Below are positions 28,782 to 40,175 of a stretch of DNA of 64,000 nt, piece after piece. Both the position numbers and the translations under genes were made by a program. The notes below the pieces were generated by a model, which was given only the letters and a program-made list of their open reading frames with translations, was not told the origin of the DNA and did not search any database. Origin of the DNA: Cyanobium gracile PCC 6307 (GTDB lineage Bacteria; Cyanobacteriota; Cyanobacteriia; PCC-6307; Cyanobiaceae); the NCBI RefSeq assembly GCF_000316515.1, contig NC_019675.1:62001-126000 (forward strand), given 5' to 3'. The first letter of the stretch is position 1; each line of letters begins with the position of its first letter.

Positions 28782-29173
28782 TGGCCGCGTCCCTCCTGCT
28801 GGATGCCCATGCCCTGCTCTGGTGGTTGGTGGAACCGGAGAAGCTCTCCGGGATCGCCCAGAAGGCCATTGGCGATCCGGCGGCGGCCATCTTCGTCAGC
28901 GCCGCATCGGGCTGGGAGATCGCCACCAAAGCCAGGCTGGGCCAACTTCCTGGCGCTGAAGGACTGCTACTGAATCTGCCTTCCCTTCTGCAGCAGCAGG
29001 GCTTCCAGCCCCTCGCCGTGCAGTTGCATCACGGCGTTCGCGCTGGCGCTTACCCCCAGGCCCATCGCGATCCGTTCGATCGGCTGCTGGCGGCCCAGGC
29101 GGAGCTGGAGGGTTTGCAACTGGTGAGCATCGACCCCGCCTTGGCCACCTTTCCCTGCCGCCTGCTCTGGTGA
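28781..29173 (+). CDS. PIN-domain toxin (VapC-like)
   Basis: A 130-residue PIN-domain ribonuclease, the toxin of a type II pair. Seen: LLLDAHALLWWLVEPEKLS (first catalytic Asp), FVSAASGWEIATKARLGQL (Glu of WEIA), AHRDPFDRLLAAQAELEG (Asp of DPFDR) and LVSIDPALATFPCRLLW. The four acidic positions of PIN nucleases are kept, so it is probably active. The group is the one with AASxWEIA-KxxLG motifs, typically paired with Phd-like antitoxins, as here. ATG at 28781 is preferred to the TTG 3 bp earlier. Confidence 0.9.
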   Translation: MAASLLLDAHALLWWLVEPEKLSGIAQKAIGDPAAAIFVSAASGWEIATKARLGQLPGAEGLLLNLPSLLQQQGFQPLAVQLHHGVRAGAYPQAHRDPFDRLLAAQAELEGLQLVSIDPALATFPCRLLW

Positions 29174-29250
29174 TGGGGGGACCCCACGCACGCTGCGGCC
29201 TGCCGCTGGCGGCGCCATGGTGGAGCTACGTCACGTCTGCGGCCGGATCG

Positions 29251-29928
29251 ATGCATCCCCCTTCTCCGGAGCAGGACCTGGTGCTTGCGGCCATCGAACG
29301 CTTCATGGCCGATCCCGATCTGGTGCTCGACGACCAGCCCAGCAACGGCGAAGCCGGCGACGTACTCAGCGCGATTTTGCGGGCCCTGACGATGGTGCTG
29401 CCGCTCGGGGAGATCGAACTGGCGGTGACGGGCCTGCTCACGGTCCATTGCGACCAGCTCGACGACGACACCCAGCTGGTGCTGGAGGCCCTGCTCACCG
29501 CGATCGAGCGGGACGACGACGAGATGGCCCTCGACACCCTGCTGGCCAGTGAGGCGAGCCTGCTGGAGGCCAACGCCCTCGATGGCAACTATCTGCTGGT
29601 GTGGGATCCGGCCGAGGCGGCGCCGCTGCGGGAGATGGAGATCCTCGACGTGCTGGAGTGCTACCCCTGCCGGGGGGAGGGGGCCCGCTGGAGCCCTGAC
29701 GACTTCGTGGCGCTGCTCGAGGGCAAGATCCTGCAGTGGCGCAAGACGATGGTGGCGCTGGAGATCCTCCAGGAGCAGCCCGGCACCCGGCCCGCCGCCA
29801 GCACCATGGTGTTGCTGGTGCCGGTGGATCCCGAGGCCCCGCTCGAGCAGCTGGAGGTGGGGGTCACCCTCAGTCCGCCGCCGCCGGGTTCCAGTGCAGC
29901 CGCATCGGCACGCAGCCTTCCAGGCTGA
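29251..29928 (+). CDS. Conserved hypothetical acidic protein
   Basis: A 225-residue protein I do not recognise. It is strongly acidic, with helical stretches such as DVLSAILRALTMVLPLGEIE and LDDDTQLVLEALLTAIERDD, then LLASEASLLEANALDGNYLL and ILDVLECYPC. No membrane span or signal peptide. The ATG at 29251 is chosen because upstream codons (from ATG 29170 on) give a Trp/Pro-rich leader with no acidic character. It follows the toxin gene by 77 bp and overlaps the convergent OsmC gene by 59 bp, where its composition turns Pro/Ser-rich. Confidence 0.7.
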   Translation: MHPPSPEQDLVLAAIERFMADPDLVLDDQPSNGEAGDVLSAILRALTMVLPLGEIELAVTGLLTVHCDQLDDDTQLVLEALLTAIERDDDEMALDTLLASEASLLEANALDGNYLLVWDPAEAAPLREMEILDVLECYPCRGEGARWSPDDFVALLEGKILQWRKTMVALEILQEQPGTRPAASTMVLLVPVDPEAPLEQLEVGVTLSPPPPGSSAAASARSLPG

Positions 29929-30286
29929 CCTTCACCGGGCAGCTCTCGCCGGCGCGGATCAGCAGCTCACGCTGCTCGGCCCCGAGGCCGGCCGGCAGGT
30001 CGATCCAGGCCTCCAGCAGGGCGATGCGGCGCTCGCTGCTGCTGCTCATGCCCTTCTCCAGCCGCACCGAGGCCCCCTCCAAGGGGATGCCCTGGCGTTC
30101 GGCCACGATGCCCATCACCGTCAGCAGACAGGTGGCCAGGGCCGTGCCCACCAGGTCGGTGGGGGAGAAGGCTTCGCCCTTGCCCTGGTTGTCGACGGGG
30201 GCATCGGTGATCAGCCGCGAGCCGGAGGCGGCGTGCTCCGCCGCGCAGCGCTGAGCTCCTTCATAGCGGCAGGTGATCGTGGTCAT
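29870..30286 (-). CDS. OsmC/Ohr-family peroxide-reducing protein
   Basis: A 138-residue thiol peroxidase-fold protein of the OsmC family, which removes organic peroxides or hydrogen peroxide. Seen: two conserved cysteines, one in LVGTALATCLLTVMG (peroxidatic) and one in AGESCPVKVSLEG (resolving), and the N-terminal block NQGKGEAFSPTDLVG. ATG at 30286 gives MTTITCRYEGAQRC; a longer frame upstream is low complexity. The last 59 bp overlap the convergent acidic-protein gene. Confidence 0.92.
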   Translation of the reverse strand: MTTITCRYEGAQRCAAEHAASGSRLITDAPVDNQGKGEAFSPTDLVGTALATCLLTVMGIVAERQGIPLEGASVRLEKGMSSSSERRIALLEAWIDLPAGLGAEQRELLIRAGESCPVKVSLEGCVPMRLHWNPAAAD

Positions 30287-30363
30287 GGCGGGCGAGGCGG
30301 GCAAAGGCAGCAGCAGGCTGGCAGGGGCCGCCGGCCTAAATTCGTCCCCCCTGCCACGGATCC

Positions 30364-30813
30364 TTGCCACTGATCCTGCTGGTGGTGCCCCAGGGCGCGT
30401 CGGGGCTGGCCGAAACGATCCGGCTGGCGGTCACGCCGGTGTTCCTGCTGGCGGGCATCAGTGGCCTGCTGGGGGTGATCACCACCCGCCTGTCGCGCAT
30501 CATCGACCGGGCCCGGGTGCTCAAGGCGGGGGATCCGGCTGCCAGCGTGGCCCGCTCGCGGGAGCTGCAGGGGGAACTGCAGATGCACCGCCGCCGCATG
30601 ACGCTGGCCTCGGCAGCCTTCGCTTCGGCCACCACCAGCTTCCTGCTGGTGGCCACGGTGGTGATGGTGCTGTTCCTGAGCACCCTGGCCACGATCGACC
30701 TGACCCCCCTGGTGGCCCTGCTGTTCGTGCTGGCGATGGGTTCGCTGATGACGGCGGTGCTGCTGCTGCTGCGGGAGGTGCAGCTGGGCAGCCAGGCGTT
30801 GCGGCGCTTCTGA
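30364..30813 (+). CDS. DUF2721 membrane protein
   Basis: A 149-residue membrane protein of family DUF2721, function unknown. Seen: a first span (VTPVFLLAGISGLLGVITTR), a basic cytoplasmic loop with LSRIIDRARVL and LQMHRRRMTLA, then two spans near residues 80-105 and 110-135. The start is TTG at 30364 (MPLILLVVPQGASG). Divergent from the OsmC gene and convergent with the CrtISO-like gene 11 bp away. Confidence 0.85.
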   Translation: MPLILLVVPQGASGLAETIRLAVTPVFLLAGISGLLGVITTRLSRIIDRARVLKAGDPAASVARSRELQGELQMHRRRMTLASAAFASATTSFLLVATVVMVLFLSTLATIDLTPLVALLFVLAMGSLMTAVLLLLREVQLGSQALRRF

Positions 30814-30824
30814 GCACTGGCGCC

Positions 30825-32365
30825 CTAAAGGTCCATCAGGCCGATCTCCTCCAGCAGCTGCCGTTGCTGCCGGGCCGACACGAAGCGGTGGGCCGCCATG
30901 GCGCCGCTCACGGCCACCGGCGGCACGCCGATGCCCGGGAACACGCCGGCGCCGCAGAGCACCAGGCCTTCGATCGGGGTGGAGCCGCCGGGGAAGGGGC
31001 CGCCGCTGGCCGGCCAGGCCGGGCCGTAACTGCCCTGGTGCGTGCGCAGGTAGTGGCGGTGGGTGAGGGGGTGCCCTGCAGTTCGATCACCACCCGCTCC
31101 TGCCAGTCGGGCAGCACCTGGGAGAGCACCTGCCCGAAGACGGCGCAGCGTTCCTTTTTGAGGGCGTCGTAGGCGGCGCTGCCCCGCTCCAGCCCCTGCC
31201 ACAGCTCCCAGGGTTCGTTGGCCGGGGTGTAGCCGTGCAGCACCTGGTGGTCGGGCGGGGCGCAGGCCGGGTCGAGCCGGGAGGGCATCGAGAGCACCAC
31301 CATGTTGCGTTCGGCGCCGATGCCCCGTTGCCAGTCGCCCACCCAGACGTGGTGGATCGGCAGCTGATCAAGGTCGTCGCCGCGCAGGGCCAGGTGCCAG
31401 TGCAGGAAGCTGGCGCAGGCCGGCGTGGCCGCCTGGCGCCGCCGCCAGCGGGAGGGCACCGCCCCATCAGGCAGCAGGGAGAGCAGATCCCAGGGGCTGG
31501 TGTTGGCGATCACCCCCCGCCGCGCCTCGAGGCGCTCGCCGTTCTCGAGCCGAACGCCGACGGCCCGCCCCCGTTCCACCAGGATGTCGGCCACCGGCGC
31601 TTTGGTGCGCAGCCGGCCGCCGTGGCGCTCGATCCCGCGCACCAGCGCCGCCGCCACCGCGCCACTGCCGCCGATGGGGTAGTCGAGGCAGGCATCGGGC
31701 TCGAACCATTCGCCGAACAGGGTCGCCATGGCGGCGGCGCTGGTCTGGTCCATGGGTAGGCCCGAGATCAGGAAGCAGAGCAGCTCGACCCACTGGAGCA
31801 GGAAGGGATCGCTGAGGTGGCGGCGGGCGATCGGCCCGAAGGCCCCCCCGAGGCTGGCCAGCCGCCCCGCCTGGCCCAGGAGGCGCAGGGCGTTGCCGCC
31901 GCCGAGGGTGGTGGCCAGCCCCGCCCCGGGCCGCAGGGCCAGCAGGGGCAGGGAGCGGGCCGCGTCGCAGCTGGGTTTGAGGGCCGTGAGGAAGCGCTCC
32001 CATTCCTCGGCCACCGCCGGGCCGCGCAGCTCGCGGAGCAGGGCCAGGAACGGCCCCTGCCCCACCCCGACCCGCAGCGCTCCCTCGGGCAGCAGCAGGC
32101 CCCAGTCGCGGTAGGTGGCCACGGGCAGGGTTTCCCCCACCGCCCGCAGCACCTGGGCCAGGGGGTTGGTGCTGGGCCAGCGGCCAAGGCCGCTCCACAG
32201 CGAAGGACCGGACTCGAACTGAAAGGGGCCGCGGCGAAAGCCATGGGCGGCGCCGCCAGGGGTGGTGTGGGCCTCGAGAACGAGCACCTCCAGCCCATGG
32301 CGGGCGGCGATGGCACCGGCGCAAAGGCCGCCCAGCCCACTGCCCACGACGATCAGGTCGCTCAC
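30825..32365 (-). pseudogene. CrtISO/phytoene-desaturase-like FAD oxidoreductase, frameshifted
   Basis: An FAD enzyme of the carotenoid isomerase/desaturase superfamily, split over two frames. The first part (start 32365) has the dinucleotide-binding motif LIVVGSGLGGLCAGAIAARH, VLEAHTTPGGAAHGFRRG and SGLPMDQTSAAAMATLFGEW. The C-terminal FAD-binding end (STPIEGLVLCGAGVFPGIGV, PPVAVSGAMAA) is in another frame, ending at 30825. The switch is at a G run, 31067-31071: one more base would join VVIELQGTP to LTHRHYLRTHQGSYGP. Full length would be about 510 residues, normal for the family. Either a recent frameshift or a base-calling error. Divergent from the desaturase gene, suggesting a shared lipid or pigment role. 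Confidence 0.82.
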
Positions 32366-32475
32366 CTTGGGCGCAGCATGTGCGCTGCAGATCCTATTCA
32401 GATTCCCTTCGCCAGCACGGCTGTCGCCGCGCAGAATCCCTGCCTAGGATCGCGCGATATCAACAAAGGTTTGCA

Positions 32476-33624
32476 TTGCCGTCGGGAACCTCGCCAGCCG
32501 CCCAGTCTGATCCCGCCGTGGTTCGACAGCCGAAACGGAGCGATTTCGAGCTGAAGTCTTTCATGGACAGCTCAAATCTGCGCGGCGGCTGGCAGATCGC
32601 CAACACCGTGATCCCCTACGCGGCCCTCTGGTGGGTCGCCGACTGGAGCCTCAAGCAGGCGCCGCTGCTGCTGATTCCCACGATGGTGGTGATGGTGCTG
32701 CTGCTGGCGCGCATCTTTTCGCTGATGCACGACTGCGGCCACGACTCCCTGTTCCGCAGCCGGCGGGCCAACCAGGTGTTCGGCTTCCTGCTCGGGGTGC
32801 TCAGTGCCATTCCCCAGTACCCCTGGTCGCGGGGGCATGCCTACCACCACCGCCACAACGGCGACTGGGAGAAGTACCAGGGACCGTCGGCCCTGGTCAC
32901 CACCAGCGCCTTTGCGGCCCTCAGCCCCGGCCAACAGAGGTTCTATGGCGTGCTGCGCCACCCGGCGATGCTGTTCCCCGGTGGCTTCTTCTACCTGGTG
33001 ATCAAGCCCCGCCTGGCCCTGCTGCTGGGGCTGGCGGGCTTCTTCCCCCACCTGGTGGCCTGCCTGCGCAGCCCGGAGCCGATGGGCTTCGGAACGATCC
33101 TGGCCAGCTATCGCTCCAACCACTGGTACACCAACGAGGAATTCCGCCATCTGGTGGCCAACAACATCGCCGTGATCGGCTCCTGGTGGCTGATGGCCCA
33201 CTGGCTCGGTGCCGGTGTGTTCTGGTCGATCTATGCCCCGGTGATGGCCTGTGCGGCGGCGATCTTCATCTGCATCTTCTTTGTGCAGCACAACTTCCCC
33301 GGTTCGTACGCCCATGCCACTGCTGGCTGGAGCGAGATGACCGGAGTGCTGGAGGGCACCAGTGATCTGGAGCTGCCGCCGATCTTCAACTGGTTCTCGG
33401 CCGACATCGGCTGCCACGCCATCCACCATCTCTCTTCGAAGATCCCCAACTACCGGCTGCGGGCCTGCCATGAGCGCAACGCCCACCTGCTGAGCAACGT
33501 GCGGCGGCTGTCGCTGGCCGATATCCCGGGGTGCTTCAGCTACATCCTCTGGGATCCCCAGGCCTGCCGCCTGACCACCATCGACGAGCAGCGATCCGCC
33601 CTCCAGGTGGCCGTCCCCGGCTGA
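32476..33624 (+). CDS. Fatty-acid desaturase-family protein
   Basis: A 382-residue membrane di-iron enzyme. The three histidine boxes are present: HDCGHDSLF, GHAYHHRHNGDWEKY and CHAIHHLSSKIPNYRL, separated by two pairs of membrane spans (for example LLIPTMVVMVLLLARIFSLM). This pattern fits acyl-lipid desaturases or related hydroxylases; the substrate is not evident. Start: TTG at 32476 with an AAAGG-like ribosome site (32465-32469) about 6 bp upstream; an ATG at 32380 would add a head with no membrane or targeting character. The divergent partner is a CrtISO-like FAD enzyme. Confidence 0.9.
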   Translation: MPSGTSPAAQSDPAVVRQPKRSDFELKSFMDSSNLRGGWQIANTVIPYAALWWVADWSLKQAPLLLIPTMVVMVLLLARIFSLMHDCGHDSLFRSRRANQVFGFLLGVLSAIPQYPWSRGHAYHHRHNGDWEKYQGPSALVTTSAFAALSPGQQRFYGVLRHPAMLFPGGFFYLVIKPRLALLLGLAGFFPHLVACLRSPEPMGFGTILASYRSNHWYTNEEFRHLVANNIAVIGSWWLMAHWLGAGVFWSIYAPVMACAAAIFICIFFVQHNFPGSYAHATAGWSEMTGVLEGTSDLELPPIFNWFSADIGCHAIHHLSSKIPNYRLRACHERNAHLLSNVRRLSLADIPGCFSYILWDPQACRLTTIDEQRSALQVAVPG

Positions 33625-33633
33625 CCATCGCTC

Positions 33634-34086
33634 ATGCTGCGCCAGACCCTCCGCCAGCTGGAGATCACCACCAAGGGCGAGGGCTTCGATGACATCACCG
33701 CGGCCATCAATGGCCTGATCGCCGCCAGCGGACTGCAGCTGGGCAGCGCCACCATCGCCAGCCAGCACACCTCGTGTTCGTTGACGATCAACGAAAATGC
33801 CGACCCCAGGGTGCTGGTGGATCTGGCGGCCTTTCTGCGGGCTTTGGTGCCCCCCGAGGGGGTGCGGCCGATCAGCGGCCAGGGCGAGCGGCGCGCCTGG
33901 GTGCACGACGACGAAGGCCCCGACGACATGCCCGCCCACATCCGCACCGCGCTCACCTGCACCAGCCTGGTGCTGCCGTTCCAATCGGGCCGGCTCTTAC
34001 TCGGTACCTGGCAGGCTGTGTATGTGTGGGAGCACAGGGCCCGGCCGCACCGGCGCCGCTTCAGCCTGCATCTGCTCGGCGAATGA
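33634..34086 (+). CDS. YjbQ/UPF0047 family protein
   Basis: A 150-residue protein of the UPF0047/YjbQ family, small trimeric beta-proteins; some members show weak thiamin-phosphate synthase activity, but the true role is unsettled. Seen: [20 protein letters not shown], then [20 protein letters not shown], and the C-terminal [20 protein letters not shown], with the metal-site His, Glu and Asp residues retained. ATG at 33634, 9 bp after the desaturase stop, so co-transcription is likely. It is followed 25 bp later by the pterin dehydratase gene. Confidence 0.92.
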   Translation: MLRQTLRQLEITTKGEGFDDITAAINGLIAASGLQLGSATIASQHTSCSLTINENADPRVLVDLAAFLRALVPPEGVRPISGQGERRAWVHDDEGPDDMPAHIRTALTCTSLVLPFQSGRLLLGTWQAVYVWEHRARPHRRRFSLHLLGE

Positions 34087-34111
34087 CCCTGATCCTCTGC
34101 TCCTTCCTGCC

Positions 34112-34399
34112 ATGGCTGCCAAGCCCCTGACCCCGGCCCAGATCGCTGCTTTGCCCACAGACCTGCCGCAGTGGACGGTGCGGCAGGGCAAGCTGCACCG
34201 CGAACTGCGCTTCGCCGATTTTTCTGCCGCCTTCGGCTTCATGGCCCGGGTGGCCCTGGCGGCCGAGGCGCTGGGTCACCACCCGGAGTGGTGCAACGTC
34301 TGGAACCGGGTGACGATCAACCTCACCACCCACGACACCGGCGGGCTGTCGGACCTCGACCTCGCCCTGGCGCAACGCATTGATGCGTTGGTGAGCTGA
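34112..34399 (+). CDS. 4a-hydroxytetrahydrobiopterin dehydratase (PCD/DCoH)
   Basis: A 95-residue pterin dehydratase that recycles 4a-hydroxytetrahydropterin; in bacteria without aromatic hydroxylases it may act on other pterins or on molybdopterin chemistry. Seen: [20 protein letters not shown], then the catalytic block [38 protein letters not shown]. The catalytic His-His pair and the conserved Trp are present. ATG at 34112; a longer frame runs through the YjbQ gene and is a shadow. Last gene of an apparent three-gene run with the desaturase and YjbQ genes. Confidence 0.95.
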   Translation: MAAKPLTPAQIAALPTDLPQWTVRQGKLHRELRFADFSAAFGFMARVALAAEALGHHPEWCNVWNRVTINLTTHDTGGLSDLDLALAQRIDALVS

Positions 34400-34498
34400 G
34401 GCCGCCCCCATGGGTTTCCGCCACCTCGATCGGATCGCCACCGAGGCGAACATCCGATGGCTCTTAGGGTTGGCACAAGGAGCTCCGCCGCTCGCTGC

Positions 34499-35016
34499 AT
34501 GACCCCGGCACCTCCCCACCGTCCATCCGCTCCGACTCTGGAGCCGTTGGCCTTGCCCTGGGATCTGCACCTCACCCTGAGCAGTTCGAGAGGGTGTGCC
34601 AGGCGAACCCTGAGGCTGTGCTCGAACTCGCCGCCGATGGTCAGTTGATCGCCCTGACGCCCACCGGCAGCGAAACCGGCGCCCGCAACGCTGCCCTGAA
34701 CAGGCTTCTGGCCCTGGCGCTGCGCTCCAGCGGACTGGCGTTCAAGCTGTTCGACAGCTCCACGGGGTTTCGCCTGCCTGATGGCTCGGTGCTGAGCCCC
34801 GACGCCTCCCTGCTGCACCTGGAGCGCTGGACGGCCCTCACGGCCGAGCAACGCCGCGGTTTCGCCCCCCTCTGCCCCGATCTGGTGGTGGAACTCGCCA
34901 GCCCGTTGGACGAAGACCCCCGCGGGCTGACGGCCCTGCGACAGAAGATGGACCGCTACCGCGCCAATGGCGCGCAACTCGGCTGGCTGCTGATTCCCGA
35001 GGTGTGGGCGGGCTGA
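34499..35016 (+). pseudogene. Uma2-family (DUF820) nuclease-like gene, broken
   Basis: Remnant of a Uma2/DUF820 gene, a PD-(D/E)xK nuclease-like family abundant in cyanobacteria. The head from ATG 34499 (LEPLALPWDLHLT) is in one frame; the rest (PEQFERVCQANPEAVLELAA, then GSVLSPDASLLHL and PDLVVELASP) is in another. The switch falls in a CCC run at 34575-34577, where one extra C would restore the family start LTPEQFE. The C-terminus stops at GWLLIPEVWAG, about 40 residues short of a typical member. So the gene is damaged near its start and truncated at its end, even though the catalytic Asp and Glu-x-Ala region remain. Confidence 0.75.
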
Positions 35017-35175
35017 TTGGGGTGATTAGGCTCATCCCATGCTGGTGAGCCCCTCCCAGCGCAGCTTCTGGCGCCAGCGCCGGCTGGAGGCGACTGCCTT
35101 GGCCGAGGCCCGGGAGGTGGCGGGCCGCCAGCTTGCTGCTCAGGCAGCCCGCCTGCCCCCGGCCCGGCCCTGGCC

Positions 35176-35601
35176 GTGCTCGTCGGCCGCAGCCCCGAGA
35201 TCGCTGCGGCCTCCACCGCCTTGGCCGCCCAGATGCTGCGTCAGGGCCGCATCCAGGAGATCTACGTGTCTGGAGTTGCGCCGGCCACCGCCCAGCGGCT
35301 TCTTGATCTGGGGGTCCCGCCCGGGCGCATCGCCGGCGACAGCTGCGCCCGCACCACCTGGGAGAACACCAGCCTCACCAGCACCTGGATCCGTGAGCAC
35401 CACAGCGCCGCCAGCCGCCCAGCGATCCTGCTGATCACCGACCCCTGGCAACGTCCCCGCGCCAGCCACGCCTTCCAGCGCCAGCAGCTGCCCGTCACCC
35501 CCATCCCCGCCGTCCCCGTCCTGCCGCTCCTCCAGAGAAACCGCCTGGCTTTGCGTGAAACCGCCGCGACGGTTCTTCATGGCCTGCAGGGCAGGATGTG
35601 A
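35176..35601 (+). CDS. YdcF/DUF218-family protein, N-terminus possibly frameshifted
   Basis: A 141-residue DUF218 (YdcF) domain, a family linked to envelope or vancomycin-sensitivity functions but without an agreed activity. Seen: MLVGRSPEIAAASTALAAQM, IYVSGVAPATAQRLLDLG and the signature GDSCARTTWENTSLT. The domain begins exactly at the GTG 35176, leaving no leader. A second frame from ATG 35039 (MLVSPSQRSFWRQRRLEATA) would supply a head and would join if one C were added to the CCC run at 35168-35170. So the true start may be 35039 with a frameshift between. It is 64 bp upstream of a toxin-antitoxin pair. Confidence 0.7.
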   Translation: MLVGRSPEIAAASTALAAQMLRQGRIQEIYVSGVAPATAQRLLDLGVPPGRIAGDSCARTTWENTSLTSTWIREHHSAASRPAILLITDPWQRPRASHAFQRQQLPVTPIPAVPVLPLLQRNRLALRETAATVLHGLQGRM

Positions 35602-35665
35602 ACGGCCTGTGGCCCCCTGAGGTACTGCTTTCTGCCGTACCATTGCCACAGTATTGCCGGGTGTG

Positions 35666-35938
35666 ATGACCACCACCGATCGCCTCGATCTCAAGCTTTC
35701 CAGCACCGACAAGCAGCTCCTTCAGCAGGCAGCCGCCATCGAAGGCATCTCGGTTGCTGCATTCGTTCGCTGTGCCGCCAAGCAGCGCGCCGCTGAAGCG
35801 ATCCAGCTCAATCGGGTCCTGTCCCTCTCCAGTCGCGATTACGAAGCGTTCCACGCGGCGCTCGCCGAGCCGTTCCGTCCCAACGAGTCGCTCTCTCATG
35901 CCTTGACCCAGGTCGGAGCCCGCGTCCAGCGTGTTTGA
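35666..35938 (+). CDS. DUF1778 antitoxin (TacA-like, ribbon-helix-helix)
   Basis: A 90-residue DUF1778 antitoxin that neutralises the GNAT toxin encoded next. Seen: the N-terminal ribbon-helix-helix DRLDLKLSSTDKQLLQQAAA followed by IEGISVAAFVRCAAKQRA, then a helix and the toxin-binding tail RDYEAFHAALAEPFRPNESL. ATG at 35666 gives MTTTDRLDLKL; another ATG 12 bp upstream is possible. The stop lies 8 bp inside the toxin gene, as expected of coupled pairs. Confidence 0.92.
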   Translation: MTTTDRLDLKLSSTDKQLLQQAAAIEGISVAAFVRCAAKQRAAEAIQLNRVLSLSSRDYEAFHAALAEPFRPNESLSHALTQVGARVQRV

Positions 35939-36416
35939 CGAGCAGCTGCTCGATCCCAAACGTCACAACCGCTCAGCCTTTGCCTGCGGTGAACCGATGT
36001 TGGATACCTTTTTGCAGCGAAACGCCCACCAGAACATGCGCCGAGGTATCAGCCAGACCTGGGTGCTGGTGCCGGCCGCCCAACCCAGCACGATCGCCGG
36101 TTACTACTCTCTGGCTCCAGCACAGGTCGGCCTCTCCAACCTCCAGCCTGCTGATGCCCGTCCCCTCCCTCCCTATCCCATCCCTTGCTTTCGGATGGGT
36201 CGCCTCGCTCGTGACCTGCGTTGGCATGGAGAAGGCATCGGTGCCCTTCTCGTAGGCCTTGCCGTCGAGCGTTGCTTGCAAGCTCGCCGTTCGGTCGGTG
36301 GCTACGCCCTGATCGTCGATGCCCTGGGAGACAACGCCAGGAGTTTCTACCTGCGTTACGGATTTCGGCCCTACGTCGACACCCCAAACAGCCTCTACCT
36401 GCCGCTGGGAGCGTGA
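35931..36416 (+). CDS. GNAT-family acetyltransferase toxin (TacT-like)
   Basis: A 161-residue GNAT protein of the kind that acetylates aminoacyl-tRNA and blocks translation when its DUF1778 antitoxin is lost. Seen: MLDTFLQRNAHQNMRRGIS, WVLVPAAQPSTIAGYYSLAP, the acetyl-CoA-binding segment RDLRWHGEGIGALLVGLAVE (Arg/Gly loop, here as WHGEGIG), VDALGDNARSFYLRYGFRPY with the catalytic Tyr. GTG at 35931 is the start. The gene is AT-richer than its neighbours, which fits a mobile module. Confidence 0.92.
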   Translation: MFDEQLLDPKRHNRSAFACGEPMLDTFLQRNAHQNMRRGISQTWVLVPAAQPSTIAGYYSLAPAQVGLSNLQPADARPLPPYPIPCFRMGRLARDLRWHGEGIGALLVGLAVERCLQARRSVGGYALIVDALGDNARSFYLRYGFRPYVDTPNSLYLPLGA

Positions 36417-36447
36417 GGTGTTGAAGGCAGGCATGCGCGGGATGAGC

Positions 36448-36921
36448 TCAGCCGGTCTGAATCAGATATTCCCGCACATGGCTGACGAGGGGTCGCGTCA
36501 GCGCCTCCTCCCGCGTCAGCCACTGGCTGGCCACGAGCTCCAGGCCGTCGAGGCGGATCGCCGGCTCCTCCGCCATGCGCATGGCGAAGATCGTCACGGT
36601 GTTCTGGCCCCGTGCTGAGGTTTCGGTGATCTGCCAGGGATCCACCAGCTCCTCTGGCGACACCCGCAACCCCAGCTCTTCGGCCAGCTCCCGCACCGCC
36701 GCCTGCCGCGCCTTTTCCCGTCGCTCCAGCCCCCCTCCAGGCAGCCCCAGGCCGTGGCGGTAGCTGGCCTGCACCAGCAGCAGGCGCCCCTGGTGCCAGA
36801 TCGCCACCAGGGCGCCGCGGTTGTGGGGCCGGGCCAGCAGTTGCCAGGTTTCGTATAGCCGCGCCGCCAGCCAGTAGAGGCGCAGCCGGGCCACCAGCCG
36901 CTTCAGCCGTTTCCCCATCAT
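36448..36921 (-). CDS. NUDIX hydrolase
   Basis: A 157-residue pyrophosphohydrolase. The Nudix box is complete: GGGLERREKARQAAVRELAE followed by ELGL, that is G-x5-E-x7-REUxEExGU. Before it is a basic N-terminal helix (KRLKRLVARLRLYWLAARLY) that could contact membrane or nucleic acid, and GALVAIWHQGRLLLVQASYR. The substrate cannot be told from the box. ATG at 36921, 30 bp downstream of the clpB stop on the same strand. Confidence 0.93.
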   Translation of the reverse strand: MMGKRLKRLVARLRLYWLAARLYETWQLLARPHNRGALVAIWHQGRLLLVQASYRHGLGLPGGGLERREKARQAAVRELAEELGLRVSPEELVDPWQITETSARGQNTVTIFAMRMAEEPAIRLDGLELVASQWLTREEALTRPLVSHVREYLIQTG

Positions 36922-36951
36922 CCAGGTGGCCTTGCGCCCATCAACGCGTGC

Positions 36952-39585
<2,634 letters not shown>

Positions 39586-39745
39586 GGATGGGTTCTCCCT
39601 GCGGACGGTGGCTGAAGCCAACGTATGAATGCCGCCGGGATCGGCCGAGTGGGAGGACCGAACCACGGCGTTCGGCCCTCCTCCCTGGAGGTGGGCAGGC
39701 CGTAACGACGGGTGGGGCGAACCGTCCCGCCGGGGGCTCAGGCGC

Positions 39746-40123
39746 TCAGGGCCCCCCCAGGTCGGGCATGGGCACCTGGAAGCCGCGCTGCTGACCACAG
39801 AGCTGGGTGGGGCAGCCGTCCGGGCCGTAGAGCGCGTCTGCCGCCGAGAGACAGCCCAAGCCGTTCTTCTGGGCCACCTGGGACGGATGGATCCGCAGCG
39901 GCTGGAGCAACGCCTCGCTTCTGGGCACCACCAGCCGGCAGGGGGGAGGCGACAGACCGGGCCTGGCCTCGATGGCCAGGGGCTGGTTGGGGGTCTGCCC
40001 CTGGGCCAGGGTCGGCGCGGCGAAGGGCACCACGATGGCGGCCATCAGGGCCAGGGGCATCCCTGCCGACAGCAGGCCCCCGAGCACGCCCGGCCGCAGC
40101 CCGGCAGAGGTGGGGATCGCCAT
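39746..40123 (-). CDS. Conserved exported protein with cysteine pairs
   Basis: A 125-residue protein, family unknown to me. Seen: a signal-like hydrophobic stretch ([20 protein letters not shown]) with a plausible cleavage after AAPTLA, then a mature part with [40 protein letters not shown] and DGCPTQLC. The four cysteines (61, 91, 104, 109) suggest disulphides in an extracytoplasmic protein. ATG at 40121-40123. It is divergent from the 68-codon gene at 40176. The order and sharp composition against shadow frames support it as real. Confidence 0.7.
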   Translation of the reverse strand: MAIPTSAGLRPGVLGGLLSAGMPLALMAAIVVPFAAPTLAQGQTPNQPLAIEARPGLSPPPCRLVVPRSEALLQPLRIHPSQVAQKNGLGCLSAADALYGPDGCPTQLCGQQRGFQVPMPDLGGP

Positions 40124-40175
40124 GATGGGAGCTCGGCTGCGCCCCATTCTCGCCTCTGCAGCCCGCCCGACTCCG

